From: an uncultured Tateyamaria sp.
Lineage (GTDB): Bacteria; Pseudomonadota; Alphaproteobacteria; Rhodobacterales; Rhodobacteraceae
Length of the DNA: 64,000 bases
Direction of reading: 5' to 3'
NCBI RefSeq assembly: GCF_947494755.1
Contig: NZ_CANLVZ010000006.1
Coordinates: 62,001-126,000, forward strand
Shown in pieces: positions 25,950 through 34,625 of this stretch. The position numbers and the translations under genes were made by a program. The first letter of the stretch is position 1, and each line of letters starts with the position of its first letter. The notes under the pieces are model-generated. The model worked only from the letters and a program-made list of their open reading frames with translations, did not search any database and had not been told where the DNA came from.

Positions 25950-27620
25950 ATGGCAGACGCAGCCATTCACGGGCACGATCACGAAGACGAACGTGGGTTC
26001 TTTACCCGCTGGTTCATGTCCACAAACCACAAAGATATCGGGATTCTGTACCTGATCGTATCAGCCTTCGTCGGCTTTGTTTCGGTAGCTTTCACCGTCT
26101 ACATGCGCCTCGAACTGATGGATCCGGGCGTGCAGTACATGTGTGCCGAAGGCGCGCGCTTCATTGCATCGGACGAATATTGCACGCCCAACGGGCACCT
26201 GTGGAATGTTTTGATCACGGGTCATGGCATTCTCATGATGTTCTTCGTGGTGATCCCCGCCCTGTTCGGCGGATTTGGTAACTATTTCATGCCCTTGCAG
26301 ATCGGCGCGCCGGACATGGCGTTTCCGCGGATGAACAACCTGTCCTTCTGGCTTTACGTCGCGGGCACCACACTAGCGATCTGTTCGGTGCTGGCACCGG
26401 GCGGCAATGGCCAGCTTGGGTCAGGCGTGGGCTGGGTGCTTTACCCGCCGCTGTCGACAACCGAACAAGGCATGTCGATGGATCTCGCGATCTTCGCCGT
26501 CCACGTCTCGGGGGCGTCCTCGATCCTGGGGGCAATCAACATGATTACCACCTTCCTGAACATGCGTGCGCCCGGCATGACCCTGTTTAAGGTGCCACTG
26601 TTCTCTTGGTCGATCTTTGTCACAAGCTGGCTGATCTTGCTGTCCTTGCCGGTTCTGGCGGGCGCGATCACCATGTTGCTGATGGACCGCAACTTCGGAT
26701 TTACCTTCTTTGATCCCGCAGGCGGGGGGGACCCGGTGCTCTACCAGCACATTCTGTGGTTCTTCGGCCACCCCGAGGTCTACATCATCATCCTGCCCGG
26801 CTTCGGGATCATCAGCCACGTGATCGCAACCTTCTCGCGCAAGCCGATCTTTGGCTATCTGCCCATGGTCTGGGCGATCATCGCCATCGGTGTGCTGGGC
26901 TTTGTCGTGTGGGCGCACCACATGTATACGGTGGGCATGTCGCTGAACCAGCAGGCCTATTTCATGCTGGCCACGATGGTCATCGCGGTGCCCACTGGGG
27001 TCAAGGTCTTCTCCTGGATCGCGACCATGTGGGGCGGTTCGGTCGAGCTGAAAACGCCGATGCTCTGGGCCTTCGGTTTCCTGTTCCTGTTCACGTTGGG
27101 CGGGGTCACAGGGATCGTGCTGAGCCAAGCGGCGGTCGACCGCTACTATCACGACACATATTACGTTGTGGCACACTTCCACTACGTGATGTCGCTCGGG
27201 GCTGTGTTCGCGATCTTCGCGGGGGTCTACTTCTACTTCCCCAAGATGACCGGGCGCATGTATCCTGAATGGGCGGGCAAGCTGCACTTCTGGACGATGT
27301 TCATCGGGGCGAACCTGACCTTCTTCCCCCAGCATTTCCTGGGCCGTCAGGGCATGCCACGGCGCTATATCGACTATCCAGAGGCGTTCGCCTACTGGAA
27401 CCAGTGGTCGTCCTGGGGCGCGTTCCTCAGCTTTGCGTCCTTCCTGTTCTTCTTTGGGGTGATCGCATGGTCGCTGCTGCGCGGGGCCAAGGCACCTGAA
27501 GCAAACCCATGGAACGAGTACGCGGACACGCTGGAATGGACCCTGCCCAGCCCGCCGCCCGAACACACGTTTGAAATCCTGCCCAAGCAGGAAGAGTGGG
27601 ATCACGACCGCGCCCACTAG
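25950..27620 (+). CDS. ctaD: Cytochrome c oxidase subunit I (aa3-type)
   Basis: A 556-residue, twelve-helix catalytic subunit of the respiratory terminal oxidase. It has the heme a His in [11 protein letters not shown] (near 91), the CuB His and cross-linked Tyr of HPEVY (about 274-278), the HH pair ([10 protein letters not shown]), and HFHYVMS (about 409-412) with the heme a3 and heme a ligands. [13 protein letters not shown] [12 protein letters not shown] at the N-terminus is diagnostic. ATG 25950 follows AGGAGG at good spacing. It is stand-alone, as in related bacteria where ctaC/ctaB/ctaE lie elsewhere. A strong terminator follows. Confidence 0.97.
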   Translation: MADAAIHGHDHEDERGFFTRWFMSTNHKDIGILYLIVSAFVGFVSVAFTVYMRLELMDPGVQYMCAEGARFIASDEYCTPNGHLWNVLITGHGILMMFFVVIPALFGGFGNYFMPLQIGAPDMAFPRMNNLSFWLYVAGTTLAICSVLAPGGNGQLGSGVGWVLYPPLSTTEQGMSMDLAIFAVHVSGASSILGAINMITTFLNMRAPGMTLFKVPLFSWSIFVTSWLILLSLPVLAGAITMLLMDRNFGFTFFDPAGGGDPVLYQHILWFFGHPEVYIIILPGFGIISHVIATFSRKPIFGYLPMVWAIIAIGVLGFVVWAHHMYTVGMSLNQQAYFMLATMVIAVPTGVKVFSWIATMWGGSVELKTPMLWAFGFLFLFTLGGVTGIVLSQAAVDRYYHDTYYVVAHFHYVMSLGAVFAIFAGVYFYFPKMTGRMYPEWAGKLHFWTMFIGANLTFFPQHFLGRQGMPRRYIDYPEAFAYWNQWSSWGAFLSFASFLFFFGVIAWSLLRGAKAPEANPWNEYADTLEWTLPSPPPEHTFEILPKQEEWDHDRAH

Positions 27621-27642
27621 CGGTCCTCCAAATCGACATCTC

Positions 27643-27674
27643 AAAGGGCTCCGATATCAATCGGGGCCCTTTTT
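27643..27674 (+). terminator. Intrinsic terminator of ctaD
   Basis: AAAGGGCTCCG (27643-27653) pairs with CGGGGCCCTTT (27662-27672) with one wobble and an eight-base loop, running into a T-tract. It lies 22 bases after the ctaD stop. Confidence 0.9.
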
Positions 27675-27749
27675 GCATGACTCACCCCCACGTCAGGCCC
27701 GCCCACCCCCTTCCTTTCGCCACAAATACCTCGGGGGAGGCCAAAGGCC

Positions 27750-27764
27750 GGGGGCAGCGCCCCC
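27750..27764. repeat. GGGGGC-AGC-GCCCCC hairpin, dispersed repeat copy
   Basis: Six-base arms with a three-base loop, the same pattern as copies at 15109-15123, 15157-15171 and 48914-48928. It is preceded by CAAATACC and CGGGGGAGGCC, similar to sequence before the 15.1 kb copies. It is a REP-type intergenic element. Confidence 0.6.
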
Positions 27765-28074
27765 TCTCTTGGCTGCAATCCAACGCCACGCGCAAAGACG
27801 ACGCACCAGCGTCCCTCACACCTCGATCACCAACAACAATCGCATGCCACGACCTGGCTGTTATGCAATATCAACGCCCGCTGTCCAGCAAATCACCGCG
27901 CAGGGGGTGGCAGAAACAAGCAGGCCACCGCGCACCTGCGCCGGCTCACCGCAATCCCTCTTCCCCACATGCCGGGCTGGCCCATATGCCTCTCCCACTG
28001 CTGCCAGTGGAGCGCGCTGCCCGAACACCGTGACCCGCATCCCGCAGGACAACAGATACCAAACGGAGCATGAT

Positions 28075-28713
28075 ATGCGTCTCAACATCGTCACATCTGC
28101 CGCTCTTGCGGCTTCCCTCGCCCTTGTCCCGGCCACGCAAGCCAGCGCGGACCGCAAGGATTTCATCGCCGGGGCCATTCTTGGTGGCATCGGCGGGGCC
28201 ATCATCCAGAATGAAGTGCGCAAGAAGCGCGTCCAGCAAGCCCAGCAACAACGACTGCGCGCCCGAACGGTTGCGCCCAAAACTTATGCCGCGCGCACCT
28301 ACAGCGCCCAACCTCGCACCTACACGCCCAAAAAAACCTACCGGCCCAGCATTCCCGCGACTCAGGAAGGGCGCGACATCCAGTCCTCGCTCAACTATTT
28401 CGGCTTTGATGCAGGCAGCGTCGATGGGCGCATCGGGCCAGCCACGCGTACCGCTGTGTCCGACTATCAGCGCTATATGGGCTATCCGGCAACCGGCAAG
28501 CTGACCTCATTCCAGCAGCACCTGCTGACCACGTCCTACCTGCGCGCCGAAGCCGGTGGCAGCCGGACACTACAACAGATCGCAGGATTGCCCGAGGGCA
28601 CGCGCGGGCTCTTGAAACTCTACCGCGAAGACCTCGCCTCGGGTGGACAGCAGCGCGATCAGTTCGGCACAGGGCCCGACCAACTCAGCGGTTCGGCCTA
28701 CACAGACCTCTAA
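28075..28713 (+). CDS. Secreted peptidoglycan-binding-domain protein (212 aa)
   Basis: The signal peptide covers about 23 residues, followed by GAILGGIGGA, a Gln/Arg-rich segment (VRKKRVQQAQQQRLRAR), a basic TYTPKKTYRPS linker, and a peptidoglycan-binding type 1 domain (about 100-160: DIQSSLNYFGFDAGSVDGRI ... AVSDYQRYMGYPATGKLT). It is a shorter paralogue of the 454-residue protein at 20280-21644, lacking the C-terminal domain. ATG 28075 follows an ACGGAG site. A hairpin terminator-like stem follows the stop. It probably binds cell wall in the periplasm. Confidence 0.8.
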   Translation: MRLNIVTSAALAASLALVPATQASADRKDFIAGAILGGIGGAIIQNEVRKKRVQQAQQQRLRARTVAPKTYAARTYSAQPRTYTPKKTYRPSIPATQEGRDIQSSLNYFGFDAGSVDGRIGPATRTAVSDYQRYMGYPATGKLTSFQQHLLTTSYLRAEAGGSRTLQQIAGLPEGTRGLLKLYREDLASGGQQRDQFGTGPDQLSGSAYTDL

Positions 28714-28725
28714 ATCCAAACGACA

Positions 28726-28752
28726 CCGCCGCCCGCATAGACCGGGCGGCGG
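28726..28752 (+). terminator. Hairpin after the 212-residue gene
   Basis: CCGCCGCCCG (28726-28735) and CGGGCGGCGG (28743-28752) form a perfect ten-base-pair stem with a seven-base loop, 13 bases after the stop. No T-run follows, so Rho assistance or RNA protection is possible. Confidence 0.6.
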
Positions 28753-28806
28753 CCCCGCGACAACCTGCCCTTAGACACCTGAAACCAGGCGCGTATAAAA
28801 AGGGAT

Positions 28807-29289
28807 ATGCCGTACCGTTGGACATCCGACCCAGACGCGCCCACGCAGGAAATGCAACTCTGGCCTCACAACTCCCTGCCCCAGCACGGCATGGCAGCTG
28901 TGGTGCTGACAACCTTCACGCTGATCCTGATCCCTGCCCTGCCGCTGCTTGGCAGTGTGGTCCTGTGGGGGCTGCTGCCGTTTCTAATGCTGGCGGTCTG
29001 GGGGATTTACTTTGCGCTGCGGCGCAATCGCAAATCCCGCCAGATCATCGAAGTGCTGACGCTGGATGGCGACCAAACGCACCTGTGCCGCACTGGTCCG
29101 AACGGCGCGGTGCAGGAATGGGATTGCAACCGCTATTGGACCCAAGTGACCAAATATGACGATCAGGGACCGATCCCGCATTACGTCACGCTCAAGGGCA
29201 AAGGACGCGAGGTCGAGATTGGTGCCTTCCTCAGCGAGGAAGAACGGATCGCGCTGTTCGACGATCTGACAAAAGCCTTACGCCAGTGA
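28807..29289 (+). CDS. DUF2244 family membrane protein
   Basis: A 160-residue protein. An N-terminal LWPHNSLPQHG motif is followed by two hydrophobic helices (about 31-52 and 55-72), and a cytoplasmic beta-rich domain (from about 85, QIIEVLTLDGDQTHLCR ... WDCNRYWTQV). This is the DUF2244 layout. The function of the family is unknown. It converges on the yqeY-like gene across an 83-base region with a paired hairpin. Confidence 0.8.
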   Translation: MPYRWTSDPDAPTQEMQLWPHNSLPQHGMAAVVLTTFTLILIPALPLLGSVVLWGLLPFLMLAVWGIYFALRRNRKSRQIIEVLTLDGDQTHLCRTGPNGAVQEWDCNRYWTQVTKYDDQGPIPHYVTLKGKGREVEIGAFLSEEERIALFDDLTKALRQ

Positions 29290-29293
29290 CCTT

Positions 29294-29362
29294 GGCGCAC
29301 GACACGTGCGCCTTACAGACCCACGGTGTCGGCCCGTATGTAAGGCGCACATGATGTGCGCC
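29294..29362. repeat. Nested inverted repeat between convergent genes
   Basis: Two copies of GGCGCAC-N5-GTGCGCC (29294-29312 and 29344-29362) face each other and share TTACA/TGTAA next to the inner arms, making a long inverted repeat of about 21 out of 24 matching bases around a 21-base centre. It fills the space between two convergent genes and probably serves as a bidirectional terminator or RNA stabiliser, though no T-run is evident. Confidence 0.65.
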
Positions 29363-29372
29363 CAACACCTGA

Positions 29373-29834
29373 TCAGCGACAGAGCCGGTCCTTGACCACC
29401 GGGCCCACCGCACCGAAATCCATCTGGCCGGTATATTTCGCCTTGAGCAGGCCCATGACCTTGCCCATGTCGCGAATGCTGTCAGCCCCGGCCTCTGCGA
29501 TCGCGGCGTCCACCGCCCTGGCGGCCGCCTCTTCGTCAAGTTGCTGAGGCAGGAATTCCTCGATCACCTTGATCTCGGCCAGTTCGCGCTCTGCCAGATC
29601 CAACCGGCCCCCTTCTTCATAGGTGCGCGCGCTCTCAGTCCGTTGCTTGGACATTTTGCCAAGGATTGCAAGCACTTCCGCCTCGCCCACGCCCTCGTCC
29701 TGACCCGCGGCACGCGCATCGATATCCTTGTCCTTGATCGCGGCATTCACCAACCGCAAGGTCGACAACCGCTCAGCCGCTTTGTCTTTCATCGCCTGTT
29801 TCAAGGCCGCAGAAATTCTGGTGCGTAAATCCAT
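29373..29834 (-). CDS. GatB/YqeY domain protein
   Basis: A 153-residue helical protein with the YqeY/GatB C-terminal tRNA-binding-like layout: MDLRTRISAALKQAMKDKA at the start, STLRLVNAAIKDKDID, and GKVMGLLKAKYTGQMDFG near the end. It is probably involved in tRNA-dependent amidation or a related RNA function, but bacterial stand-alone YqeY proteins have no proven role. ATG 29834 is preferred over the frame's longer upstream extension, which crosses a TA-rich promoter-like region. It is divergent from carA. Confidence 0.85.
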   Translation of the reverse strand: MDLRTRISAALKQAMKDKAAERLSTLRLVNAAIKDKDIDARAAGQDEGVGEAEVLAILGKMSKQRTESARTYEEGGRLDLAERELAEIKVIEEFLPQQLDEEAAARAVDAAIAEAGADSIRDMGKVMGLLKAKYTGQMDFGAVGPVVKDRLCR

Positions 29835-30043
29835 ATGTGTTGTCCATCCCCATGGGCACGTGTTGAGCGCGCGACCATATGGGATCACACGGCACGAGGC
29901 AAGGGCCGAGCAATCCCCTAACCTATTGATATATATAGATATACAAATTTCCAATCCAGCTTGACCCCACGTGCCACGCACATTAGTTTCCGCCAAGTTT
30001 GCCGCTGATCACCCTGCCCTTTCCTGCCGCCAAAGGTCTGCCC

Positions 30044-31201
30044 ATGAACGCCCCTGCCTTCTCCAAACCGACCGCCTGCCTTGTTCTTGCGGACGGCACA
30101 ATCTTTTACGGAACAGGCTTCGGGGCCACCGGCCAGACAGTGGCCGAGTTGTGCTTTAACACCGCCATGACCGGCTATCAGGAGATCATGACCGACCCGT
30201 CCTATGCGGGCCAAGTTGTCACCTTCACCTTCCCCCATATCGGCAACACCGGCGTGACCCCCGAAGATGATGAAACCGGCGATCCGGTCGCCTCGGGCAT
30301 GATCGTCAAATGGATGCCAACCGACCCGTCGAACTGGCGCGCGGTCGAGGGGCTGTCGACCTGGCTGGCCGCGCGCGGGCGCATTGCGATGGGCGGCGTG
30401 GACACGCGTCGTCTGACCCGCGCCATCCGGCTGGCCGGCGCGCCGCATATCGCGCTGGCCCACAATCCCGACGGCGTCTTTGACATTGATGCCATGCTGG
30501 CCGCCGCCCGCGATTTCGACGGGCTCGAGGGGGCAGACCTCGCCCGCGACGTCACCTGTGCGCAATCCTATCGCTGGAACGAGATGCGGTGGGCCTGGCC
30601 CGAAGGCTACACGCCCCAAAATGACCCGAAATACAAGGTCGTGGCCATTGATTACGGAGCCAAACGCAACATCCTGCGCTGCCTCGCCTCGGCGGGCTGT
30701 GACGTGACCGTCCTGCCAGCCACCGCCACGGCCGAGGAGGTCATGGCCCACGCCCCCGACGGTGTCTTCCTGTCAAACGGGCCCGGCGATCCGGCGGCCA
30801 CCGGCACCTATGCCGTGCCGATGATCAAGGACGTGCTGAAACAGGATATCCCCGTGTTCGGCATTTGCCTCGGCCACCAGATGCTGGCCCTCGCGCTTGG
30901 GGCCAAGACGATAAAGATGAACCACGGCCACCATGGGGCCAACCACCCCGTGAAGGATCTTGAGACCGGCAAAGTCGAAATCACCTCGATGAACCACGGC
31001 TTTGCGGTGGATGCCCAGACCCTGCCCGATGGCGTGGTCGAGACCCATACCTCGCTCTTTGACGGATCCAATTGCGGTATCCGGGTGTCGGGCAAACCGG
31101 TCTATTCGGTGCAGTACCACCCCGAGGCCAGCCCCGGCCCGCAGGACAGTTACTACCTCTTTGAGAGGTTTGCAGAGGCCATGTCCGCACGCTTAGGTTG
31201 A
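30044..31201 (+). CDS. carA: Carbamoyl-phosphate synthase small (glutaminase) subunit
   Basis: A 385-residue class I glutamine amidotransferase subunit providing ammonia for carbamoyl phosphate in arginine and pyrimidine synthesis. The C-terminal glutaminase has GICLGHQ with the nucleophilic Cys (near 273) and HPE (near 358). The N-terminal carA domain includes CFNTAMTGYQEI and GVDTRRLTR. ATG 30044 follows AAAGG. carB is not in the window. A TA-rich stretch at about 29927-29945 upstream is a likely promoter region shared with the divergent gene. Confidence 0.96.
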   Translation: MNAPAFSKPTACLVLADGTIFYGTGFGATGQTVAELCFNTAMTGYQEIMTDPSYAGQVVTFTFPHIGNTGVTPEDDETGDPVASGMIVKWMPTDPSNWRAVEGLSTWLAARGRIAMGGVDTRRLTRAIRLAGAPHIALAHNPDGVFDIDAMLAAARDFDGLEGADLARDVTCAQSYRWNEMRWAWPEGYTPQNDPKYKVVAIDYGAKRNILRCLASAGCDVTVLPATATAEEVMAHAPDGVFLSNGPGDPAATGTYAVPMIKDVLKQDIPVFGICLGHQMLALALGAKTIKMNHGHHGANHPVKDLETGKVEITSMNHGFAVDAQTLPDGVVETHTSLFDGSNCGIRVSGKPVYSVQYHPEASPGPQDSYYLFERFAEAMSARLG

Positions 31202-31284
31202 AAACTGCCTATGTTTTGAGGGGTTTAACCCTTCATTAACCACGCGGAGCCAGTGTGATCTGACCTTTGGGATCAGACCACACC

Positions 31285-33144
31285 ATGAGCGATCCACAAT
31301 TACGATTGTCCGCACCGCGCCCGGTGTCGCGCCATGACCGTGCGGCCACGCCGGTCGGGCGTCAACTGGTCAATGCGGGCCTGATCAGCCAGACACACCT
31401 GCTTGAGGCGCTGGCCATGCAGCGCAGCATCGACGCGCCGCTTGGCGAGATTCTGGTCGCGCAGGGCCATGTGGCGCGGGATGATGTGTTGCTGGCCATT
31501 GCGCTGCAATACGATGCAGAGCGTGTCGATCTTGACGTTGATCCCCCCTCTCCCCTGATGGCCGCCGCGCTAAGCGCGGATCTGTGCCAGCGCCACCGCG
31601 TTGTTCCGTGGCGCTGGATCGGCACCACCTTGCTGGTGGCCACGAGCCGCCCCGATCAACTTGACGCCCTGCGCGCCGATCTGGGCAGTGCTGGTGGCGA
31701 CCTCCTGCCGGTCATTGCCGATGACGACCAGATCATTCAGGCCACCACATCCCTCTTTGGCCCGCTTCTAGCGCAGCGTGCGGTGACGAAAGTTGCCGAT
31801 GACCTCAGTTGCCGCAACTGGTCGCTCAACACGGTGACGGGCCGGTTCTGGCTGCTGGCGGTGGCGGCCGCAACCCTGTTGGGTCTGGTCTTGGCCCCCG
31901 CATGGGTTTTGACCGTCTTGGTCGGATGGGGCGTGTTGACGCTGCTCATGACCACCACCCTCAAGACCTGCGCGCTGATCGCGCAGATCACGGTCCGCAC
32001 CCCCTCAAAGGTCGAACCGCTGCCCCCCGTCTCCATCGCGCGCAAACCGCGGGTGTCGGTGATGGTTCCGCTGTTCAAAGAGGAGCGGATTGCCGAGGCG
32101 CTGATCGAACGGCTGGCCCGGATCACCTATCCCAAGGCGCTGCTCGACGTGATCCTCGTGCTTGAGGCCAAGGACACCGTGACCCGCGCCACCCTTGCCC
32201 GCACCAACCTGCCCACATGGATGCACGTGATCGAAGTGCCCGATGACGGCGAAATCACCACCAAGCCCCGCGCGCTGAACTATGCGCTCGATTTTTGTCG
32301 CGGCGACATCATCGGCGTATGGGATGCAGAGGACGCGCCCGAACCCGATCAACTCGACAAGGTGGTGACCCATTTCGCCCAAGCCGGTCCCAAGGTGGCC
32401 TGCGTGCAGGGGATACTCGACTACTACAACGCCAAGCAGAACTGGCTCGCCTGCTGTTTCACGGTGGAATACGCTGCGTGGTGGCGGCTGATCCTGCCCG
32501 GCGTCGAGCGATTGGGGCTGGTCCTGCCCCTTGGCGGCACCACCTTGTTTTTCCGGCGCAAAGTCCTTGAGGACCTCGGCGGATGGGACGCCCACAACGT
32601 CACCGAAGATGCTGATCTGGGCATCCGGCTGGCCCGTCAGGGCTATACCACCGAACTGATCCCCACCGTCACCTACGAGGAAGCCAACTGCCGCGCCTGG
32701 CCGTGGGTCAAGCAACGCTCGCGCTGGCTCAAGGGGTTCTTGATCACATATTTCGTGCATATGCGGAACCCCGTGCAGCTGTGGCGTGACCTTGGGTTCA
32801 AGCGTTTCATGGGCATTCAGGCGATGCTGCTGGCCACCGTATCCCAATTTGCCGCCCTGCCGGTGTTGTGGAGCTTTTGGATGACCACATTCGGGCTGTC
32901 CCATCCGACGGTGGCGACCTTGGGGGCCTCTATCGTCTGGCCGCTGGCGGCGTTATTCCTGTTTACCGAAGTGCTCAGCGTGCTGATCGGGATGCTGGCG
33001 GTCTCGGATCGCGAACATCGCCACCTGATCCCGTGGGCGCTGGCCTTGCCGATCTACTTCACGCTCGGGGCGCTGGCCTGTTACAAGGCGCTTTATGAAA
33101 TGATGCTGGACCCGTTTTACTGGGACAAGACGCAGCACGGCTAG
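31285..33144 (+). CDS. GT2 glycosyltransferase with N-terminal MshEN (c-di-GMP-binding) domain
   Basis: A 619-residue membrane glycosyltransferase. Residues 24-46 and 53-75 are two tandem motifs of the form xGxxLxxxGxIxxxxLxxALxxQ, separated by a short spacer. That is the MshEN cyclic-di-GMP-binding signature first described in type II secretion ATPases. Two helices follow (about 185-235), then a GT-2 catalytic domain with VWDAEDAPEPDQL (near 345) and the processive-synthase-like QRSRW (near 474), and C-terminal helices (about 510-610). It probably makes a surface polysaccharide under c-di-GMP control. The GT call is firm; the ligand is inferred. Confidence 0.85.
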   Translation: MSDPQLRLSAPRPVSRHDRAATPVGRQLVNAGLISQTHLLEALAMQRSIDAPLGEILVAQGHVARDDVLLAIALQYDAERVDLDVDPPSPLMAAALSADLCQRHRVVPWRWIGTTLLVATSRPDQLDALRADLGSAGGDLLPVIADDDQIIQATTSLFGPLLAQRAVTKVADDLSCRNWSLNTVTGRFWLLAVAAATLLGLVLAPAWVLTVLVGWGVLTLLMTTTLKTCALIAQITVRTPSKVEPLPPVSIARKPRVSVMVPLFKEERIAEALIERLARITYPKALLDVILVLEAKDTVTRATLARTNLPTWMHVIEVPDDGEITTKPRALNYALDFCRGDIIGVWDAEDAPEPDQLDKVVTHFAQAGPKVACVQGILDYYNAKQNWLACCFTVEYAAWWRLILPGVERLGLVLPLGGTTLFFRRKVLEDLGGWDAHNVTEDADLGIRLARQGYTTELIPTVTYEEANCRAWPWVKQRSRWLKGFLITYFVHMRNPVQLWRDLGFKRFMGIQAMLLATVSQFAALPVLWSFWMTTFGLSHPTVATLGASIVWPLAALFLFTEVLSVLIGMLAVSDREHRHLIPWALALPIYFTLGALACYKALYEMMLDPFYWDKTQHG

Positions 33145-33153
33145 GAGCTGTCG

Positions 33154-33807
33154 TCAGCCCTCTTCTTTGCGCGCATCCGCGTCCTGTTTCAGCCGGGTCA
33201 TGAACGCGACCGAGATGTGATCGCGCAGCGCGCGTCCCGCCGCCACATCATCCTTGCGTTCAATGGCCGTCACGATCATGTCGTGCTCGCCTTGCGCAAT
33301 CTCGGTGCGCCCTGCGGCCGACAGCGACGTGGTTGCCATCAACGCCATGGTGCGATGCACCAGATCAAGCTGCTGCACCAGATAGCGGTTGTGCGAGGCG
33401 AGGTGAATTTGCTTGTGAAACCGGCGGTTTGCGCGGGCAAGAGCAGCCGGATCATTGATCAACGCGTTATCCTCGTCCACCATCTGACGCAGGATGCGCA
33501 CTTCTTCCATCGTGGCGTGTTGCGCGGCGAGCGAGGCTGCCAATCCCTCCAACTCGCGGCGCACCACATACAACTCCGACATCTGGTTGTGATCAAGCGA
33601 GGCCACGATCAGGCTGCGCCCGTCCCGCGACAACAGCGATTGAGTCTCAAGCCGCTGCAGCGCCTCGCGCACCGGCGTGCGCGACACCCCAAACCGGTCC
33701 GCCAATTCGCTTTCCACCAGCCGGTCGCCGGGGCGGTAGGTGCCGATGTCAATCGCCTCGAGAATCATCGAATAGGCATCGGTATTATGGGAGCGCAGTG
33801 CAGCCAT
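33154..33807 (-). CDS. GntR family (FCD) transcriptional regulator
   Basis: A 217-residue regulator. The winged helix (about 10-75) has GDRLVESELADRFGVSRTPV, with an FCD ligand-binding domain after it (metal-binding residues plausible in RRFHKQIH and HDMIV). It is divergent from the HAD phosphatase gene and next to the glycosyltransferase gene. The effector is unknown; the sugar-polymer neighbourhood is not proof of function. Confidence 0.9.
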   Translation of the reverse strand: MAALRSHNTDAYSMILEAIDIGTYRPGDRLVESELADRFGVSRTPVREALQRLETQSLLSRDGRSLIVASLDHNQMSELYVVRRELEGLAASLAAQHATMEEVRILRQMVDEDNALINDPAALARANRRFHKQIHLASHNRYLVQQLDLVHRTMALMATTSLSAAGRTEIAQGEHDMIVTAIERKDDVAAGRALRDHISVAFMTRLKQDADARKEEG

Positions 33808-33902
33808 GGGGGCCTCGCAAGTCGGTCAAGTGCACCACAGTAGGGCGGTGCGCGACCCGCGTGCAACCCTTGTCGGGCTTGTACGCACCGGCGCGGCCCC
33901 AT

Positions 33903-34562
33903 ATGCAATGGGCCATGCTTGCCTCCGATTTCACACATGTCCGCGCGTGGGTCTTTGACCTTGATAACACGCTCTATCCGCCCGCGGCCCGTCTGTTCGA
34001 CCAGATCGAGGTCAGAATGACGGCTTATGTCATGGACACATTGGGCGTAGACCGCGACCGCGCCGACCATTTGCGCCGCTATTACTGGCAGGAACATGGG
34101 ACGACTTTGGCGGGCCTCATGCGCGAACACGACGTTGATCCCGGCCCTTACCTGACGGATGTGCACAACATTTCGCTGGACCACCTTGACCCCGACCCGA
34201 CCCTGGCCGCCCGCATCCGCGCCCTGCCCGGTCGGCGTATTGTCTACACCAACGGCTGCGCTCCCTATGCCGAGCGGGTTCTGGCCGCGCGCGGGCTGTC
34301 GGGGCTGTTCGATGCGGTTTATGGCGTGGAACATGCCGACTTTCACCCCAAACCGGATCAGGGTGCCTTTGACCGGGTGTTTGCGCGCGACGGGCTCGAC
34401 CCACGCGTGGGTGCCATGTTCGAGGATGAGCCGCGCAATCTCGCCGTGCCCCACGCCATGGGCATGAAAACCGTGCATGTGGCCGAGGCCCCTGTAGCCG
34501 GCGCGCATATTCACCACCACACGGATGATCTGTCGGGCTTTCTGACGCGACTTGTGGGGTAG
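33903..34562 (+). CDS. HAD-family pyrimidine 5'-nucleotidase-like phosphatase
   Basis: A 219-residue HAD hydrolase with motif I WVFDLDNTLYPP, motif II YTNG, and motif III/IV around HPKPDQGAF and FEDEPRN. The layout matches the SDT1/pyrimidine-5'-nucleotidase-like subgroup. ATG 33903 is used; ATG 33915 is an alternative four codons later. The start is 95 bases from the divergent GntR gene. Confidence 0.85.
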   Translation: MQWAMLASDFTHVRAWVFDLDNTLYPPAARLFDQIEVRMTAYVMDTLGVDRDRADHLRRYYWQEHGTTLAGLMREHDVDPGPYLTDVHNISLDHLDPDPTLAARIRALPGRRIVYTNGCAPYAERVLAARGLSGLFDAVYGVEHADFHPKPDQGAFDRVFARDGLDPRVGAMFEDEPRNLAVPHAMGMKTVHVAEAPVAGAHIHHHTDDLSGFLTRLVG

Positions 34563-34625
34563 GACAGGATGCCGCCTTGGCCCCGCCCGCGCATGCCTTA
34601 CCTATAGATCAAACGGAGGCGCATC

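Larger units (their letters stand above)
27621..28074. other. 454-base gap after ctaD
   Basis: The gap holds the ctaD terminator (27643-27674) and a dispersed GC-rich hairpin (27750-27764) preceded by CAAATACC. Between about 27780 and 28060 there is no gene-like frame on either strand; the promoter and the AACGGAG ribosome binding site of the next gene are at its end. Confidence 0.5.

Noticed and set aside
26421-27644. A 407-residue minus-strand frame
   Set aside because: It is antisense to ctaD, with biased Asp/His/Gly composition typical of reverse-complemented membrane-protein codons.
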